A stretch of 64,000 bases of DNA from Phycisphaerales bacterium UBA2421 (GCA_002343075.1 DDRH01000028.1:67273-131272), one strand, 5' to 3'. Counted from the first letter of the stretch, positions 1 to 8,021 are shown. Program-made: numbers and translations. The notes: a model not told the origin generated them from the letters alone.

Positions 1-63
1 TGCCATTTCCTCGCCGGAATCTGGATGGTGATTTTCTGCGTGCTGATCTTTGCCAACCTGTAG
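1..63 (+). CDS. C-terminal fragment, probable cytochrome c oxidase subunit III
   Basis: Only the last 20 codons are present; the gene begins upstream of the window. The frame reads CHFLAGIWMVIFCVLIFANL and ends at TAG (61-63). A conserved HF followed by a single hydrophobic helix at the extreme C-terminus matches how heme-copper oxidase subunit III proteins end (family pattern YWHF...W...F). A strong terminator follows at 146-179, so this is the last gene of its operon. Too short to be certain; another polytopic membrane protein is possible. Confidence 0.5.
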   Translation, partial: CHFLAGIWMVIFCVLIFANL

Positions 64-145
64 CGCCCGAGCATCCTGTCGCGCGTCCAGCTACGTCGGC
101 TCGCGTAACCTGTACAAGCTGTGACGGGGCTTGGGTAGTTCGATC

Positions 146-179
146 GGCGGCGGCCCGGAGGGGGCCGTCGCCCTTTTTT
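146..179 (+). terminator. Rho-independent terminator after the oxidase gene
   Basis: An 11-bp GC-rich stem (GGCGGCGGCCC pairing with GGGCCGTCGCC, one G-T wobble) with a short loop is followed directly by six T residues (174-179). It separates the partial upstream operon from the protease genes starting at 269. Confidence 0.85.
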
Positions 180-268
180 CTAATCCCGCAGATAATTTGC
201 ACTGCCCCGTGAACAATCCCGGGGTATGATCGTCATAGTCTTAAGCATTCACACTGCTGAGGCTGACG

Positions 269-1261
269 ATGCGGATTTTCGTCTTTTCACTCCTCTTGAC
301 AGTTTCGTCGGTAACGCCTTCGGCCCGCGCCGAACCAATCTCGCGCAGGCCAGTTGATGCCGCAGCGTTGCAGCAGGTCGAGGATCGACTCATCGAACTA
401 CTTCCCGGCTGGCGCGCGGCCACCGTGGGCGTCATTTTGTCCCGAGGCGGAGCTGGAACGGGCGTTATCATTGACGAAACAGGTTTGGTGCTCACAGCGG
501 GCCATGTGTCCGGCGAGCCGGGGCAGACTGCAGAGGTCATTCTCCCTGACGGCCGACGGCTTCGGGGTAAGGCACTCGGCCGAAACGGAGTCGAAGACGC
601 CGGCATGGTGCGCATCCTCAATCCCGACGGCGAGAAGTTTCCGTTCGTCAATCGAGGCAACTCCGCAATGCTCAAGACGGGCCAATGGGTCGCCGCGCTC
701 GGCCATCCTGGCGGGTGGAACAGAGATCGCCCTGCAGTCTTGCGAATGGGCAGGGTGATACGCCAGAATATCTTCATCCAGACCGATGCTGTTCTGGTCG
801 GTGGCGACAGCGGCGGGCCTCTTTTCGATCTAGACGGGAACCTCGTGGGCATTCACAGCCGCATTGGCACCTCGATCGCCGACAATCGCCACGTTCCGAT
901 CGACCGTTTCACCGCCAGTTGGGACCGGCTTGCCAAGGGCGAAGACTGGAACCCCGCCAACCAACCTCTGGCCTGGGCGCGGAACCAGCCGTGGTTTGGC
1001 GTGAACGGAAGCGATGACCCGGCGGGCTATCGCGTGCAGATGGTGGACGACTCCGGACCGGCCTCGCTGGCTGGAATACAGCCCGGCGACGTCATTGTGG
1101 CGTTCGCCGGCAAACCAATCGGCCGCGAAGGAACTTCGCACAGGCTCACAACGCTCATCGGCACATGTCGCATCGGCGATATCGTCGAGGTCGAACTTCT
1201 TCGAGACGGGTCCGACACATTGCGAATTCCTGTTAAGCTCGGCCGGCGGCCCGCGTCTTGA
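269..1261 (+). CDS. Secreted trypsin-like serine protease with C-terminal PDZ domain (HtrA/DegP-like)
   Basis: The 330-residue product has an N-terminal signal peptide (hydrophobic residues 3-17, AxA cleavage near 19-21), so it should act in the periplasm or envelope. The trypsin fold keeps a full catalytic triad by motif: His79 in LTAGHV, Asp110 in EDAGMV and Ser181 in GGDSGGPL. A PDZ domain covers roughly residues 240-325 (GPASLAGIQPGDVIVAF). HtrA-type proteases degrade or sense misfolded envelope proteins. It is the first gene after the 146-179 terminator, and a degenerate homologue starts 16 bp after its stop, so the two are probably co-transcribed and may work together. Confidence 0.88.
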   Translation: MRIFVFSLLLTVSSVTPSARAEPISRRPVDAAALQQVEDRLIELLPGWRAATVGVILSRGGAGTGVIIDETGLVLTAGHVSGEPGQTAEVILPDGRRLRGKALGRNGVEDAGMVRILNPDGEKFPFVNRGNSAMLKTGQWVAALGHPGGWNRDRPAVLRMGRVIRQNIFIQTDAVLVGGDSGGPLFDLDGNLVGIHSRIGTSIADNRHVPIDRFTASWDRLAKGEDWNPANQPLAWARNQPWFGVNGSDDPAGYRVQMVDDSGPASLAGIQPGDVIVAFAGKPIGREGTSHRLTTLIGTCRIGDIVEVELLRDGSDTLRIPVKLGRRPAS

Positions 1262-1277
1262 GTACTGCCACCTCCGC

Positions 1278-2471
1278 ATGCGGAATTCAACGAATATTTT
1301 CGTCTTTTTCTTGGTCCTCACCCTCGGCACAGCGGTCGCCTTGGCGGCACCGGCAGCCGAAGTTGAGCGTGACGAACGCGCCGTAGTCGTCGGCGACCGC
1401 GCCGCGCCCGCCCCCCCGCCTCCGGCAAACGAGATCGACTTGCGCCGGGCCATGGCCCCAGCATCAAAACAGGCGAGGTTGAGCGTGGTTGCGGTGGTTC
1501 GCAAAGGCGAGCAAGTGGCGCTCGGCGTGGTTGCTTCCGATGATGGTTACGTCGTTACAAAAGCAAGTGAGATTGGCGCGTCACCAGACGAACCGGTGAA
1601 CCTGCGCCTCGCCGGTGGGGCGATCCGGCGCGCGAGGCTTGTCGGCGTGGCTGGCGAGCATGATCTGGCGCTGCTGAAGATCGACGGCGGGAAATTCTCC
1701 CCGGCGCAGTGGGCTAGCGGCGATGATGTGCCGCCGGGCAAGTGGGTGGCGTCGGTGGGCATGTCGGAACTTCCGCTGGCCGTGGGCATTGTGAGTGTGG
1801 GCCGGCGCACCATCCCCGCGGACGCGATCATGGGAGTCTTTCTCGCCGACATCGATGATGAATCGACCGGCGGCGCACTGATCGTTCGCGTCGACCCGCA
1901 AGGCAACGCCGCCAAGGCTGGCGTGCGCGGCGGCGACATCATCACCGCCGTCAATGAACGTACGATCGGCAAGCGAGAAGACGTGCTAACCGAAATCAGC
2001 CGACATCGCCCGGGCGATGTGGTCGTTCTAACCATGCTCCGCAACGACGAGCGAGTGACTTCCAGGGTCACTCTCGCTAAACGGCCGCAGCCGAGCACTC
2101 GCAGCGTGCGCCAAAACACCATGGGAAGCCGCCTCAGCGACCGCAGATCAGGTTTCACCGCGGTGCTGCAGCACGATGCGGTGAATCTGCAGCCTAGAGA
2201 TTGTGGCTCCCCGCTGGTGACGCTTGCGGGTGAGATAGTCGGCATCAACATTGCCCGTGCCGGCCGCACCGAGACATTTGCAGTGCCCGCCTCGGTGGTG
2301 GTGAAGGTGATTGCGGAGCTGCGCCAAGCCGAAGCTGATCGAGCCGAGGCCGACCGGCCCGATGCGTCCGTTTTGTCCGACGAACAGCCGGCGACAGAAA
2401 AGCCCGACGCACCGTTGCCCGAGCCTTCATCGCCTGGCGCAGAGAAAACTCCCACAACCCAACCGACGTAG
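1278..2471 (+). CDS. HtrA-like pseudoprotease with internal PDZ domain
   Basis: The 397-residue product starts at ATG 1278, giving a clean signal peptide (hydrophobic core IFVFFLVLTLGTAVALA); the open frame extends upstream but would overlap the protease gene. The chymotrypsin-like fold is recognisable (GVVASDDGYVVTKAS, DLALLKID, CGSPLVTLAGEIVGIN). The usual catalytic His is absent (VVTKAS where active HtrA has a TxxHV motif) and the nucleophile position is Cys in RDCGSP instead of Ser in GNSGGP. A PDZ domain (AAKAGVRGGDIITAV) sits inside the protease fold, between the Asp and Ser regions. The C-terminal 50 residues are charged and Pro-rich. It is probably a non-catalytic substrate-binding or scaffold partner of the upstream protease. 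Confidence 0.75.
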   Translation: MRNSTNIFVFFLVLTLGTAVALAAPAAEVERDERAVVVGDRAAPAPPPPANEIDLRRAMAPASKQARLSVVAVVRKGEQVALGVVASDDGYVVTKASEIGASPDEPVNLRLAGGAIRRARLVGVAGEHDLALLKIDGGKFSPAQWASGDDVPPGKWVASVGMSELPLAVGIVSVGRRTIPADAIMGVFLADIDDESTGGALIVRVDPQGNAAKAGVRGGDIITAVNERTIGKREDVLTEISRHRPGDVVVLTMLRNDERVTSRVTLAKRPQPSTRSVRQNTMGSRLSDRRSGFTAVLQHDAVNLQPRDCGSPLVTLAGEIVGINIARAGRTETFAVPASVVVKVIAELRQAEADRAEADRPDASVLSDEQPATEKPDAPLPEPSSPGAEKTPTTQPT

Positions 2472-2669
2472 ATGATCCGCATTCGACACATTCTTGACCT
2501 CGAACTGAAGGAGAAGGTGCTCGAAGCGCTCGCGGCCCGCAGGGGCTGCTCGCCGGGGATGATTCCCGAATGGTTTGAACTGGACGACGCCGACTACGTC
2601 GATTTGCTCAATGACATCCGCGAGAAGGAAGAGGCACTCGATGTCGAGCGGCGCGATTCGCGGATGTAG
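2472..2669 (+). CDS. Small hypothetical protein (65 aa)
   Basis: The ATG at 2472 directly follows the TAG of the pseudoprotease gene, so translation is probably coupled. The product is 65 residues, acidic and helical in composition (EWFELDDADYVDLLNDIREKEE), without a signal peptide or membrane segment. No family is recognised. Support comes from the abutting start and the same strand as its neighbours; no Shine-Dalgarno sequence is visible, so it could be a chance frame. Confidence 0.5.
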   Translation: MIRIRHILDLELKEKVLEALAARRGCSPGMIPEWFELDDADYVDLLNDIREKEEALDVERRDSRM

Positions 2670-2819
2670 CGCGGCTGTTGCGCGACCCTCAAATTCACGA
2701 TTTTTGCCGCGCATTTCACCCCTTTCTGTGCAGATAGCCGCCGATGAAGTCGATCGACTCCCTCAGCACCGAGCTTTCTTTCCTTCCGATCCTGTTTTGA
2801 AGGACTATGATCTGCAGTC

Positions 2820-3611
2820 ATGTCAGATTCACCTGCATGGAATGACGAACTGCTGAACGCCAATCCGCACACCGCGGTGGATAAGCGGTCGCGCGTGCAG
2901 AAAATGTTCGCGGCAATCGCTCCAAGCTACGATCTCAACAACCGGCTGCACAGCTTCTGGCGCGATCAGGCCTGGCGGCGAACCGCGGTGAGGCTTGCCT
3001 CGCTTAAGCCGGATGATCGGGTGGTAGATGTAGCCTGCGGTACTGGAGACCTTGCACTGGCGATGCATACCGGTCTCTGGCCACGGCACGGCGAAATCGG
3101 GCCTGCCCGTGGCCAGGTTATCGGGGTCGATTTTACTTTCGAGATGCTGCCTCGGGCGGTGGAAAAATCGCAGGTCGCCGGCCAGCCGTCACAGGTCCAT
3201 TATATCAACGGTGATGCGACCGCCCTGCCGCTACCCGATGCCTGCTGCGATGTCGTCTCAATCGCGTTCGGCATTCGTAATGTGCAGGAGCCAGACAAGG
3301 CGCTGAGAGAGTTCCGCAGAATCCTTCGTCCCGGCGGGCGCGTCATCGTGCTCGAGTTCTCCGAGCCGACCAATCCGCTGATTCGCTCCCTCAATCGCCT
3401 TTACACCGGCAAGATCATGCCCATTACCGCAACAATGGTCAGCGGCGACAAATCGGGGGCCTACAAATATCTGCCCAAGAGCATCGGCACCTTCTGGAGC
3501 CGAGAGAAAATGGTGCAAATGCTCACAGAAGCTGGATTTGTTGAAATCACGCAGCGGGCAATGACGTTTGGTGTTTGCATCTGCTACCGTGGCATGCTCG
3601 CACCGAAGTAG
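2820..3611 (+). CDS. ubiE: Demethylmenaquinone/ubiquinone methyltransferase (UbiE/MenG family)
   Basis: This 263-residue class I SAM-dependent methyltransferase carries the SAM-binding glycine loop VVDVACGTGDLAL (residues 68-80). It also has the family features YDLNNRLHSFWRD near residue 37 and LRPGGRVIVLEF near residue 175. UbiE/MenG performs the C-methylation that finishes the (mena)quinone head group. Here ubiX, ubiA and mqnE follow on the same strand, so the substrate is most likely demethylmenaquinone. It is cytoplasmic, probably membrane-associated. It contains a slightly longer loop (HTGLWPRHGEIGPARG) between motif I and the next strand. Confidence 0.9.
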   Translation: MSDSPAWNDELLNANPHTAVDKRSRVQKMFAAIAPSYDLNNRLHSFWRDQAWRRTAVRLASLKPDDRVVDVACGTGDLALAMHTGLWPRHGEIGPARGQVIGVDFTFEMLPRAVEKSQVAGQPSQVHYINGDATALPLPDACCDVVSIAFGIRNVQEPDKALREFRRILRPGGRVIVLEFSEPTNPLIRSLNRLYTGKIMPITATMVSGDKSGAYKYLPKSIGTFWSREKMVQMLTEAGFVEITQRAMTFGVCICYRGMLAPK

Positions 3612-3668
3612 ACGGCAGCAAAGTCGTCCGCTGCAAGCTGCTGCGAACTTTTAACCAGCGGGGCTACT

Positions 3669-4127
3669 ATGAGTCCATCGAAGCACCTTGACACCCTCGA
3701 CCGCCAGATTGCGCACTTCCTCGAGCGACATGGCACATGGCTGCTGCGGTGGTCGCTTGGCGTGATATTCATCTGGTTTGGTGCGCTGAAGTGGTTTGAC
3801 CTAAGCCCCGCGACCGAGCTTGTCACGCGGACTGTTTACTGGATCCGGCCAGGAACCTTCATCCCCATTCTGGCAATCTGGGAAGTGCTTATTGGCGTTT
3901 GCCTGCTAATCCGACCCGCGGTCCGCGTTGCTCTGTTCCTGCTGGCTGCGCAAATGGGAGGCACATTTTTACCGCTGGTGCTGCTTCCGGAGGTGTGCTT
4001 CACCCGGGTGCCTTATGCACCGACGCTGGAGGGGCAATACATCCTCAAAAACCTGATTATCATCGCCGCGGCAATGGTCGTCGGCGGGACGGTGCGCCGG
4101 CCCAGCACACGATTTCAGCGATTATGA
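3669..4127 (+). CDS. DoxX-like integral membrane protein
   Basis: The 152-residue protein has about four hydrophobic helices (LLRWSLGVIFIWFGALKWF, FIPILAIWEVLIGVCLLI, ALFLLAAQMGGTFLPLVLL, ILKNLIIIAAAMVVG). The arrangement and the LRW...FIWFGALK and LEGQYILKN signatures match the DoxX/YkgB group of small membrane proteins, some linked to respiratory or redox functions. GGGGCTACT lies just before the ATG. Its place between ubiE and ubiX suggests a link to quinone metabolism or the respiratory membrane, but no reaction can be assigned. Confidence 0.7.
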   Translation: MSPSKHLDTLDRQIAHFLERHGTWLLRWSLGVIFIWFGALKWFDLSPATELVTRTVYWIRPGTFIPILAIWEVLIGVCLLIRPAVRVALFLLAAQMGGTFLPLVLLPEVCFTRVPYAPTLEGQYILKNLIIIAAAMVVGGTVRRPSTRFQRL

Positions 4128-4156
4128 ACGCTCCGACCTCCGCGGGCTGCTAATAT

Positions 4157-4765
4157 GTGCACATGGACATTGTCACCGCCATCACCGGCGCCAGCGGCGC
4201 ACTGTTCGCCCAGCGGTTCATACAGGGACTGGTGGCCGGCGGGGTGAACGTGCACTTGGTCATCTCGCCCCTGGGCCGCAGGCTCTTACACGACGAACTG
4301 GGAATGGAGACACCCGACCTGGCCGCGCTGGCCGGACGGCCCGACGCGCGCATTACGCTCTATAACTACAACGACGTGGGCGCAAAAATTGCCAGCGGGA
4401 GCTTCATGCACGATGGCATGGTAATCGTCCCCTGCAGCAGCAACACACTTTGCGAAACGGCACACGGTCTGGGAAGCAATCTGATCAGCCGGGCCGCTGC
4501 CGTGACCATGAAAGAACGCCGTCGTCTGATCATCGCACACCGCGAAATGCCCCTCTCACCGATGGATGTGACCGCGTATCAGCTGCTCACGCAAGCGGGG
4601 GCGATTGTTGCCCCATGCAACCCGGGATGGTATCTCAACCCGACGACTATCGGCGAAGTCGTCGATTTCGTAGCGGGCAAGCTGCTCGATCTGGTGCATG
4701 TGAAACACAACTTTGACACCCGATGGGATCCAAAGAACATCCGCCCGCCTGTGAAGCTGGCATGA
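4157..4765 (+). CDS. ubiX: Flavin prenyltransferase UbiX
   Basis: The 202-residue product belongs to the UbiX/Pad1 flavoprotein family. It shows the FMN-binding ITGASGA motif at residues 9-15 and the family segments PCSSNTL and REMPLSPMD. UbiX makes prenylated FMN, the cofactor of UbiD-type decarboxylases, one of which removes the carboxyl group in futalosine-type menaquinone synthesis. No ubiD is in the window. The start is GTG at 4157 (MHMDIV) or ATG at 4163 (MDIV). The stop codon overlaps the next start in an ATGA arrangement, so it is translationally coupled to the CsrA-like gene. Confidence 0.9.
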   Translation: MHMDIVTAITGASGALFAQRFIQGLVAGGVNVHLVISPLGRRLLHDELGMETPDLAALAGRPDARITLYNYNDVGAKIASGSFMHDGMVIVPCSSNTLCETAHGLGSNLISRAAAVTMKERRRLIIAHREMPLSPMDVTAYQLLTQAGAIVAPCNPGWYLNPTTIGEVVDFVAGKLLDLVHVKHNFDTRWDPKNIRPPVKLA

Positions 4766-5142
4766 ACAACAAACAGACCCCGACACCGGCCATGCAACCG
4801 GTGTCATTGAGTGAAAACATGATCATTCTGAACCGCCAAGTCGATGAAGGAATTCTGATCGGCGAGAAGCTGCGCGTGACGCCGACCGATCTCGATGCCA
4901 ATGGCGCGCGAATACACGTCCGAGGCGAACTGGTCGGCGGGGCCGATGACGGTTTGACCATCGATCGCGCCTACGAACTGGCCGTCGGTTCGAGCATTCG
5001 GCTCGGCACGCTGGTGAACATCACGCTGATGAAGGTCATGCTCGACGCCCCCCGACGGGTACAATTTGGCATTCAAGTGCCGCCGAATCTCACCGTTCAT
5101 CAGAAAGAATCAGCCGACAACAAGCCCCGCGAGGACGACTAG
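4762..5142 (+). CDS. CsrA-like RNA-binding regulator with a large internal insertion
   Basis: The ends align with CsrA/RsmA: MIILNRQVDEGILIGEKLRV matches the first strand and turn, and VNITLMKV...VQFGIQVPPNLTVHQKE matches the remainder. Between them lie about 45 extra residues (roughly 39-84), making 126 residues where CsrA normally has 60-70. The RNA-contact Leu and Arg of the first strand are kept (LNR), but the Arg of the canonical VHRE is Gln here (VHQKE). CsrA proteins bind GGA motifs in mRNA leaders. ATG 4762 overlaps the ubiX stop (ATGA) and ubiA starts one base after this stop, so the gene is embedded in the menaquinone operon. ATG 4819 (MIILNR) is an alternative start and would remove a 19-residue extension. 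Confidence 0.7.
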   Translation: MNNKQTPTPAMQPVSLSENMIILNRQVDEGILIGEKLRVTPTDLDANGARIHVRGELVGGADDGLTIDRAYELAVGSSIRLGTLVNITLMKVMLDAPRRVQFGIQVPPNLTVHQKESADNKPREDD

Positions 5143-5143
5143 C

Positions 5144-6073
5144 ATGTCTCCCGCCGCCCGCGTGACGAGTTCTGCATCAGCGTGGACGCAACTCCGCGAG
5201 CTTGCCTCCGACATCAAGCTGAGCCACAGCATCTTCGCACTGCCTTGGGCATTACTCGCCACATTTCTGGCAGCGGGTGAATGGCATCGGGATGCCAGAA
5301 GCCAGCCTCACTTTCCTGGACAACTCGCTTTGATTGTGTTGTGCATGGTAACTGCCCGAACGGTCGCCATGAGCGTTAATCGCCTTCTAGATGCCAAACT
5401 GGACGCCACCAACCCGCGCACCGCACGCCGGGCGATCCCCGCTGGCCGGCTCTCGATGCGATTCGGCTGGATGACAGCGGGCACCTGCGGATGCTGCTTC
5501 ATCCTTGCCACCAGCCTCTTTGGCTTCGCTTACCAGAACTGGCTTCCCCTGATTTTGAGCGCTCCGGTGCTCTTGTTCATCAGCGCCTATCCGCTATTGA
5601 AACGATTCACTGGCCTTTGCCACTTTTACCTCGGCGCCTGTCTCGCCCTTGCGCCTGTATGCGCGTGGGTAGCCATTGCGGGAAACATCTCGCTCACGCC
5701 GCTGATCATGGCCGCTGCCGTGCTGTGCTGGACCGCAGGGTTTGACATCATTTATGCGTGCCAGGACTACGAATCCGACTTGCGCACAGGCGTCTTCAGC
5801 GTTCCGGCGAGGCTGGGCATCACCGGCGGGCTGCATGTGGCCCGCGCCACCCACCTCGCCTGCATTACCTTACTCATCGCGCTCGCGGTTTATGTACCAC
5901 AGTTTCAGTGGCTCTTCGCGCTCGCGATTGCCATCGCCGGGGTTTTGCTGCTGGTGGAGCACCTCTTGGTCAAACCCAATGATCTATCGAAGGTCAACTT
6001 GGCTTTCTTCACGCTCAACGGGGTGATTTCGCTGGTGATCGGGGCGCTGGGGGTTGCCGATATTTACCTTTAA
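5144..6073 (+). CDS. ubiA: UbiA-family prenyltransferase (menaquinone side-chain attachment)
   Basis: The 309-residue polytopic membrane protein has both Asp-rich Mg/diphosphate motifs of the UbiA superfamily: NRLLDAKLD (79-87) and DIIYACQDYESD (202-213). It has about eight hydrophobic helices. It should attach a polyprenyl chain to the aromatic acid intermediate. With mqnE next and ubiX/ubiE upstream, the substrate is most likely 6-carboxy-1,4-naphthoate or a derivative (the MqnP role). ATG 5144 was chosen because the longer open frame would run back into the CsrA-like gene, whose stop is only one base upstream. Confidence 0.87.
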   Translation: MSPAARVTSSASAWTQLRELASDIKLSHSIFALPWALLATFLAAGEWHRDARSQPHFPGQLALIVLCMVTARTVAMSVNRLLDAKLDATNPRTARRAIPAGRLSMRFGWMTAGTCGCCFILATSLFGFAYQNWLPLILSAPVLLFISAYPLLKRFTGLCHFYLGACLALAPVCAWVAIAGNISLTPLIMAAAVLCWTAGFDIIYACQDYESDLRTGVFSVPARLGITGGLHVARATHLACITLLIALAVYVPQFQWLFALAIAIAGVLLLVEHLLVKPNDLSKVNLAFFTLNGVISLVIGALGVADIYL

Positions 6074-6147
6074 CCGAGCTGGGCAGGTTTCAAAACTATT
6101 GTGCCTGCTAGATAGCACCGTGCGGCGGTCTTATACTTCTCAGTGTC

Positions 6148-7404
6148 ATGATCGACCTGCCGCATGTTTCTGATCGCCTTCTGGAGCCCATACGCGAGAA
6201 AGTCCTCGCGGGGGCTGACCTTTCGCTGGCGGACGGGGTGACGCTGTTTAAGACCCGGGATATCCACGGCGTAGGCAGACTGGCGCATTTTGTGCGCACT
6301 CAAATGCACGGCGACAAGGCATTCTACAACCGCAACAGGCACATCAATTACACCAACGTTTGTGCCCTCTCGTGCAAATTCTGCTCGTTTTACCGCAAGC
6401 GCGGCGAAGCGGGCGCGTACGAAATGCCGGTCGAGCAGGTTGTGGCCACCGCGCGCCGGGCGGCTGATGCGGGCGCGACGGAAGTTCACATCGTCGGCGG
6501 GCTGCACCCGTGGCTGAAGTTTGACTATTACCTGAACATGCTCCGCGGGGTGCGGGCTGAGTGTCCCGCGCTGCACATCAAGGCGTTTACCGCGATCGAG
6601 ATCATCCATTTCAGCAAGATCGCGCGCGTGAGCGTCCGCGACGTGCTCATCGCGCTCAGCGATGCCGGGCTGGGTAGCCTGCCCGGCGGCGGCGCTGAGA
6701 TCTTCGATGACCGGGTGCATGACGAAGTCTTCAAAGGAAAAGTGAGAGCCGACCGCTGGTTTGATGTTCACCGCACCGCGCACAGCCTGGGTATCTACAG
6801 CAATGCGACCATGCTCTACGGGCACGTCGAAACGCTGGAGGAACGCGTCGGGCATTTGGTGAAGTTGCGAGAACTTCAGCAAGTGTCATTGCGAGAAAGA
6901 GACGAAGAGACGAAGAGACGAAGAGACGGAGTGGAAATCAGAAACGACACGAATCCTGCTCCCACTTCGTGTCTCCCCGCGTTCTTCAACTGCCTGATTC
7001 CCCTGAGCTTCATCCCTGAAGATAGTGAGCTTGGCGCGTTGCCCGGACCGACCGGACTGAGCGACCTGCGGACCCTCGCTGTGGCTCGGCTGATGATTCG
7101 CAACATTGCCCACATCAAGGCGTTTTGGATCATGCAGGGTGTGCACCTTTCGCAACTCGCACTCGACTACGGCTGCGACGACCTCGACGGCACGGTCGTC
7201 TGGTACGACATCACCAAGCGCGAAGGCGACCGCGGGACAAATCATCAGGAACTTCATCTGAACGATATCAAGCGGTTGATTCGTGAGGCAGGGAAGGAAC
7301 CCGTTGAACGCGACACGCTCTACAATCAGGTCGCCCGGGAACCCGGTTCCGACCGCGTGATCAATACCAAGTCAATCGTGCCCCGCGTGCCGGTGTCGGT
7401 TTAG
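6148..7404 (+). CDS. mqnE: Aminofutalosine synthase MqnE (radical SAM) with in-frame insertion
   Basis: This radical SAM enzyme of the futalosine menaquinone pathway has its 4Fe-4S ligands at C72, C76 and C79 in NYTNVCALSCKFC. VHIVGGLHP, AFTAIEI, LPGGGAEIF and YGHVET are typical of MqnE and distinguish it from MqnC. It combines SAM with a 3-[(1-carboxyvinyl)oxy]benzoate-type substrate to give aminofutalosine. It is 418 residues long, somewhat above the family norm, because residues ~246-280 (DNA 6883-6987) are an extra Arg/Glu-rich segment. That segment comes from 8-bp tandem repeats inserted between LRELQ and IPLSF. It is last in the menaquinone cluster. Confidence 0.9.
   Translation: MIDLPHVSDRLLEPIREKVLAGADLSLADGVTLFKTRDIHGVGRLAHFVRTQMHGDKAFYNRNRHINYTNVCALSCKFCSFYRKRGEAGAYEMPVEQVVATARRAADAGATEVHIVGGLHPWLKFDYYLNMLRGVRAECPALHIKAFTAIEIIHFSKIARVSVRDVLIALSDAGLGSLPGGGAEIFDDRVHDEVFKGKVRADRWFDVHRTAHSLGIYSNATMLYGHVETLEERVGHLVKLRELQQVSLRERDEETKRRRDGVEIRNDTNPAPTSCLPAFFNCLIPLSFIPEDSELGALPGPTGLSDLRTLAVARLMIRNIAHIKAFWIMQGVHLSQLALDYGCDDLDGTVVWYDITKREGDRGTNHQELHLNDIKRLIREAGKEPVERDTLYNQVAREPGSDRVINTKSIVPRVPVSV
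6883..6987 (+). repeat. Repetitive in-frame insertion inside mqnE
   Basis: At 6901-6924 the 8-mer GACGAAGA occurs three times in tandem, followed by the variant GACGGAGT. An imperfect inverted counterpart (CCCACTTCGTGTCTC) lies at 6961-6975. The segment is translated in frame as an Arg/Glu/Asp-rich stretch that separates the conserved LRELQ and IPLSF segments, which in the MqnE family lie about ten residues apart. Approximate boundaries are judged from the family pattern. Confidence 0.7.
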
Positions 7405-7617
7405 GCCGTCGGTTGTCGCGTCAATCATCTCCTGGTGACGTCCCCTGTTTTTTGAGACAAGACAGCAGTTACGGCCGCAAGTGCATATCTGACAACGATT
7501 TATGCTGCATACTTTTTCGGTCCAGCCCGTCAGAGTTTGGTCTCCAACTTGCCTTTTTGTGTGATTTCAGTACATTGCCCGGCTCGATTTTTCGACCCAA
7601 GAGCTTTGGAGATTTGT

Positions 7618-7923
7618 ATGCCCGCGCAAGCCACCGCTACCAAGACCGTTCGCGTCACCGTCAGCAAGAACATCACCCGCGATTCGGCGCGCAAGACGAT
7701 CGAGCGGCTTTTCATGCAAGACAAGGTGTTCGCAGCCCCACTCGTGGCACGCACCAAGAATTTCAAAGACAACCCCAAGCGCCGCGGGGGCACCATCTGG
7801 ACAAAACGCGCCAACAAGATTCACCCCGGGCTCGAAAAAGGTGCCGCGGCCACGATCGCCGCGACCGCACAGCACCTGCGCGATCTTGAGAGCGTGAAGA
7901 GTTTTGTGACGGTCGCAAAGTAA
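7618..7923 (+). CDS. Small basic hypothetical protein (101 aa)
   Basis: ATG 7618 is preceded by a good Shine-Dalgarno sequence (TTGGAG, about 7 nt upstream). The product is basic and soluble, without signal peptide or membrane segment. It has a short N-terminal strand-like segment (KTVRVTVSKN), a helix (RDSARKTIERLF), a Lys/Arg-rich middle (NFKDNPKRRGG) and an Ala-rich helix. A hairpin terminator follows at 7991-8021, so it is a single-gene unit with a 213-bp leader. I do not recognise the family. Its charge would suit nucleic-acid binding, but that is only a composition argument. Confidence 0.7.
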   Translation: MPAQATATKTVRVTVSKNITRDSARKTIERLFMQDKVFAAPLVARTKNFKDNPKRRGGTIWTKRANKIHPGLEKGAAATIAATAQHLRDLESVKSFVTVAK

Positions 7924-7990
7924 CGCCGCTGGAAATCAACATCGCCGCCGTCTCTCCGCGACCGGCGAACGCGGCAAAAGAACAATCAGA

Positions 7991-8021
7991 GCCGGACGTG
8001 CATGGCGCGTCCGGCATTTTT
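7991..8021 (+). terminator. Rho-independent terminator after the 101-aa basic protein gene
   Basis: GCCGGACG (7991-7998) pairs perfectly with CGTCCGGC (8008-8015) and is followed by ATTTTTC. It lies 68 bp after the stop codon at 7923 and before the convergent receiver gene. Confidence 0.8.

Noticed and set aside
1014-1277. Upstream extension of the pseudoprotease gene
   Set aside because: It would overlap the preceding protease gene by about 250 bp, and ATG 1278 gives a clean signal peptide.
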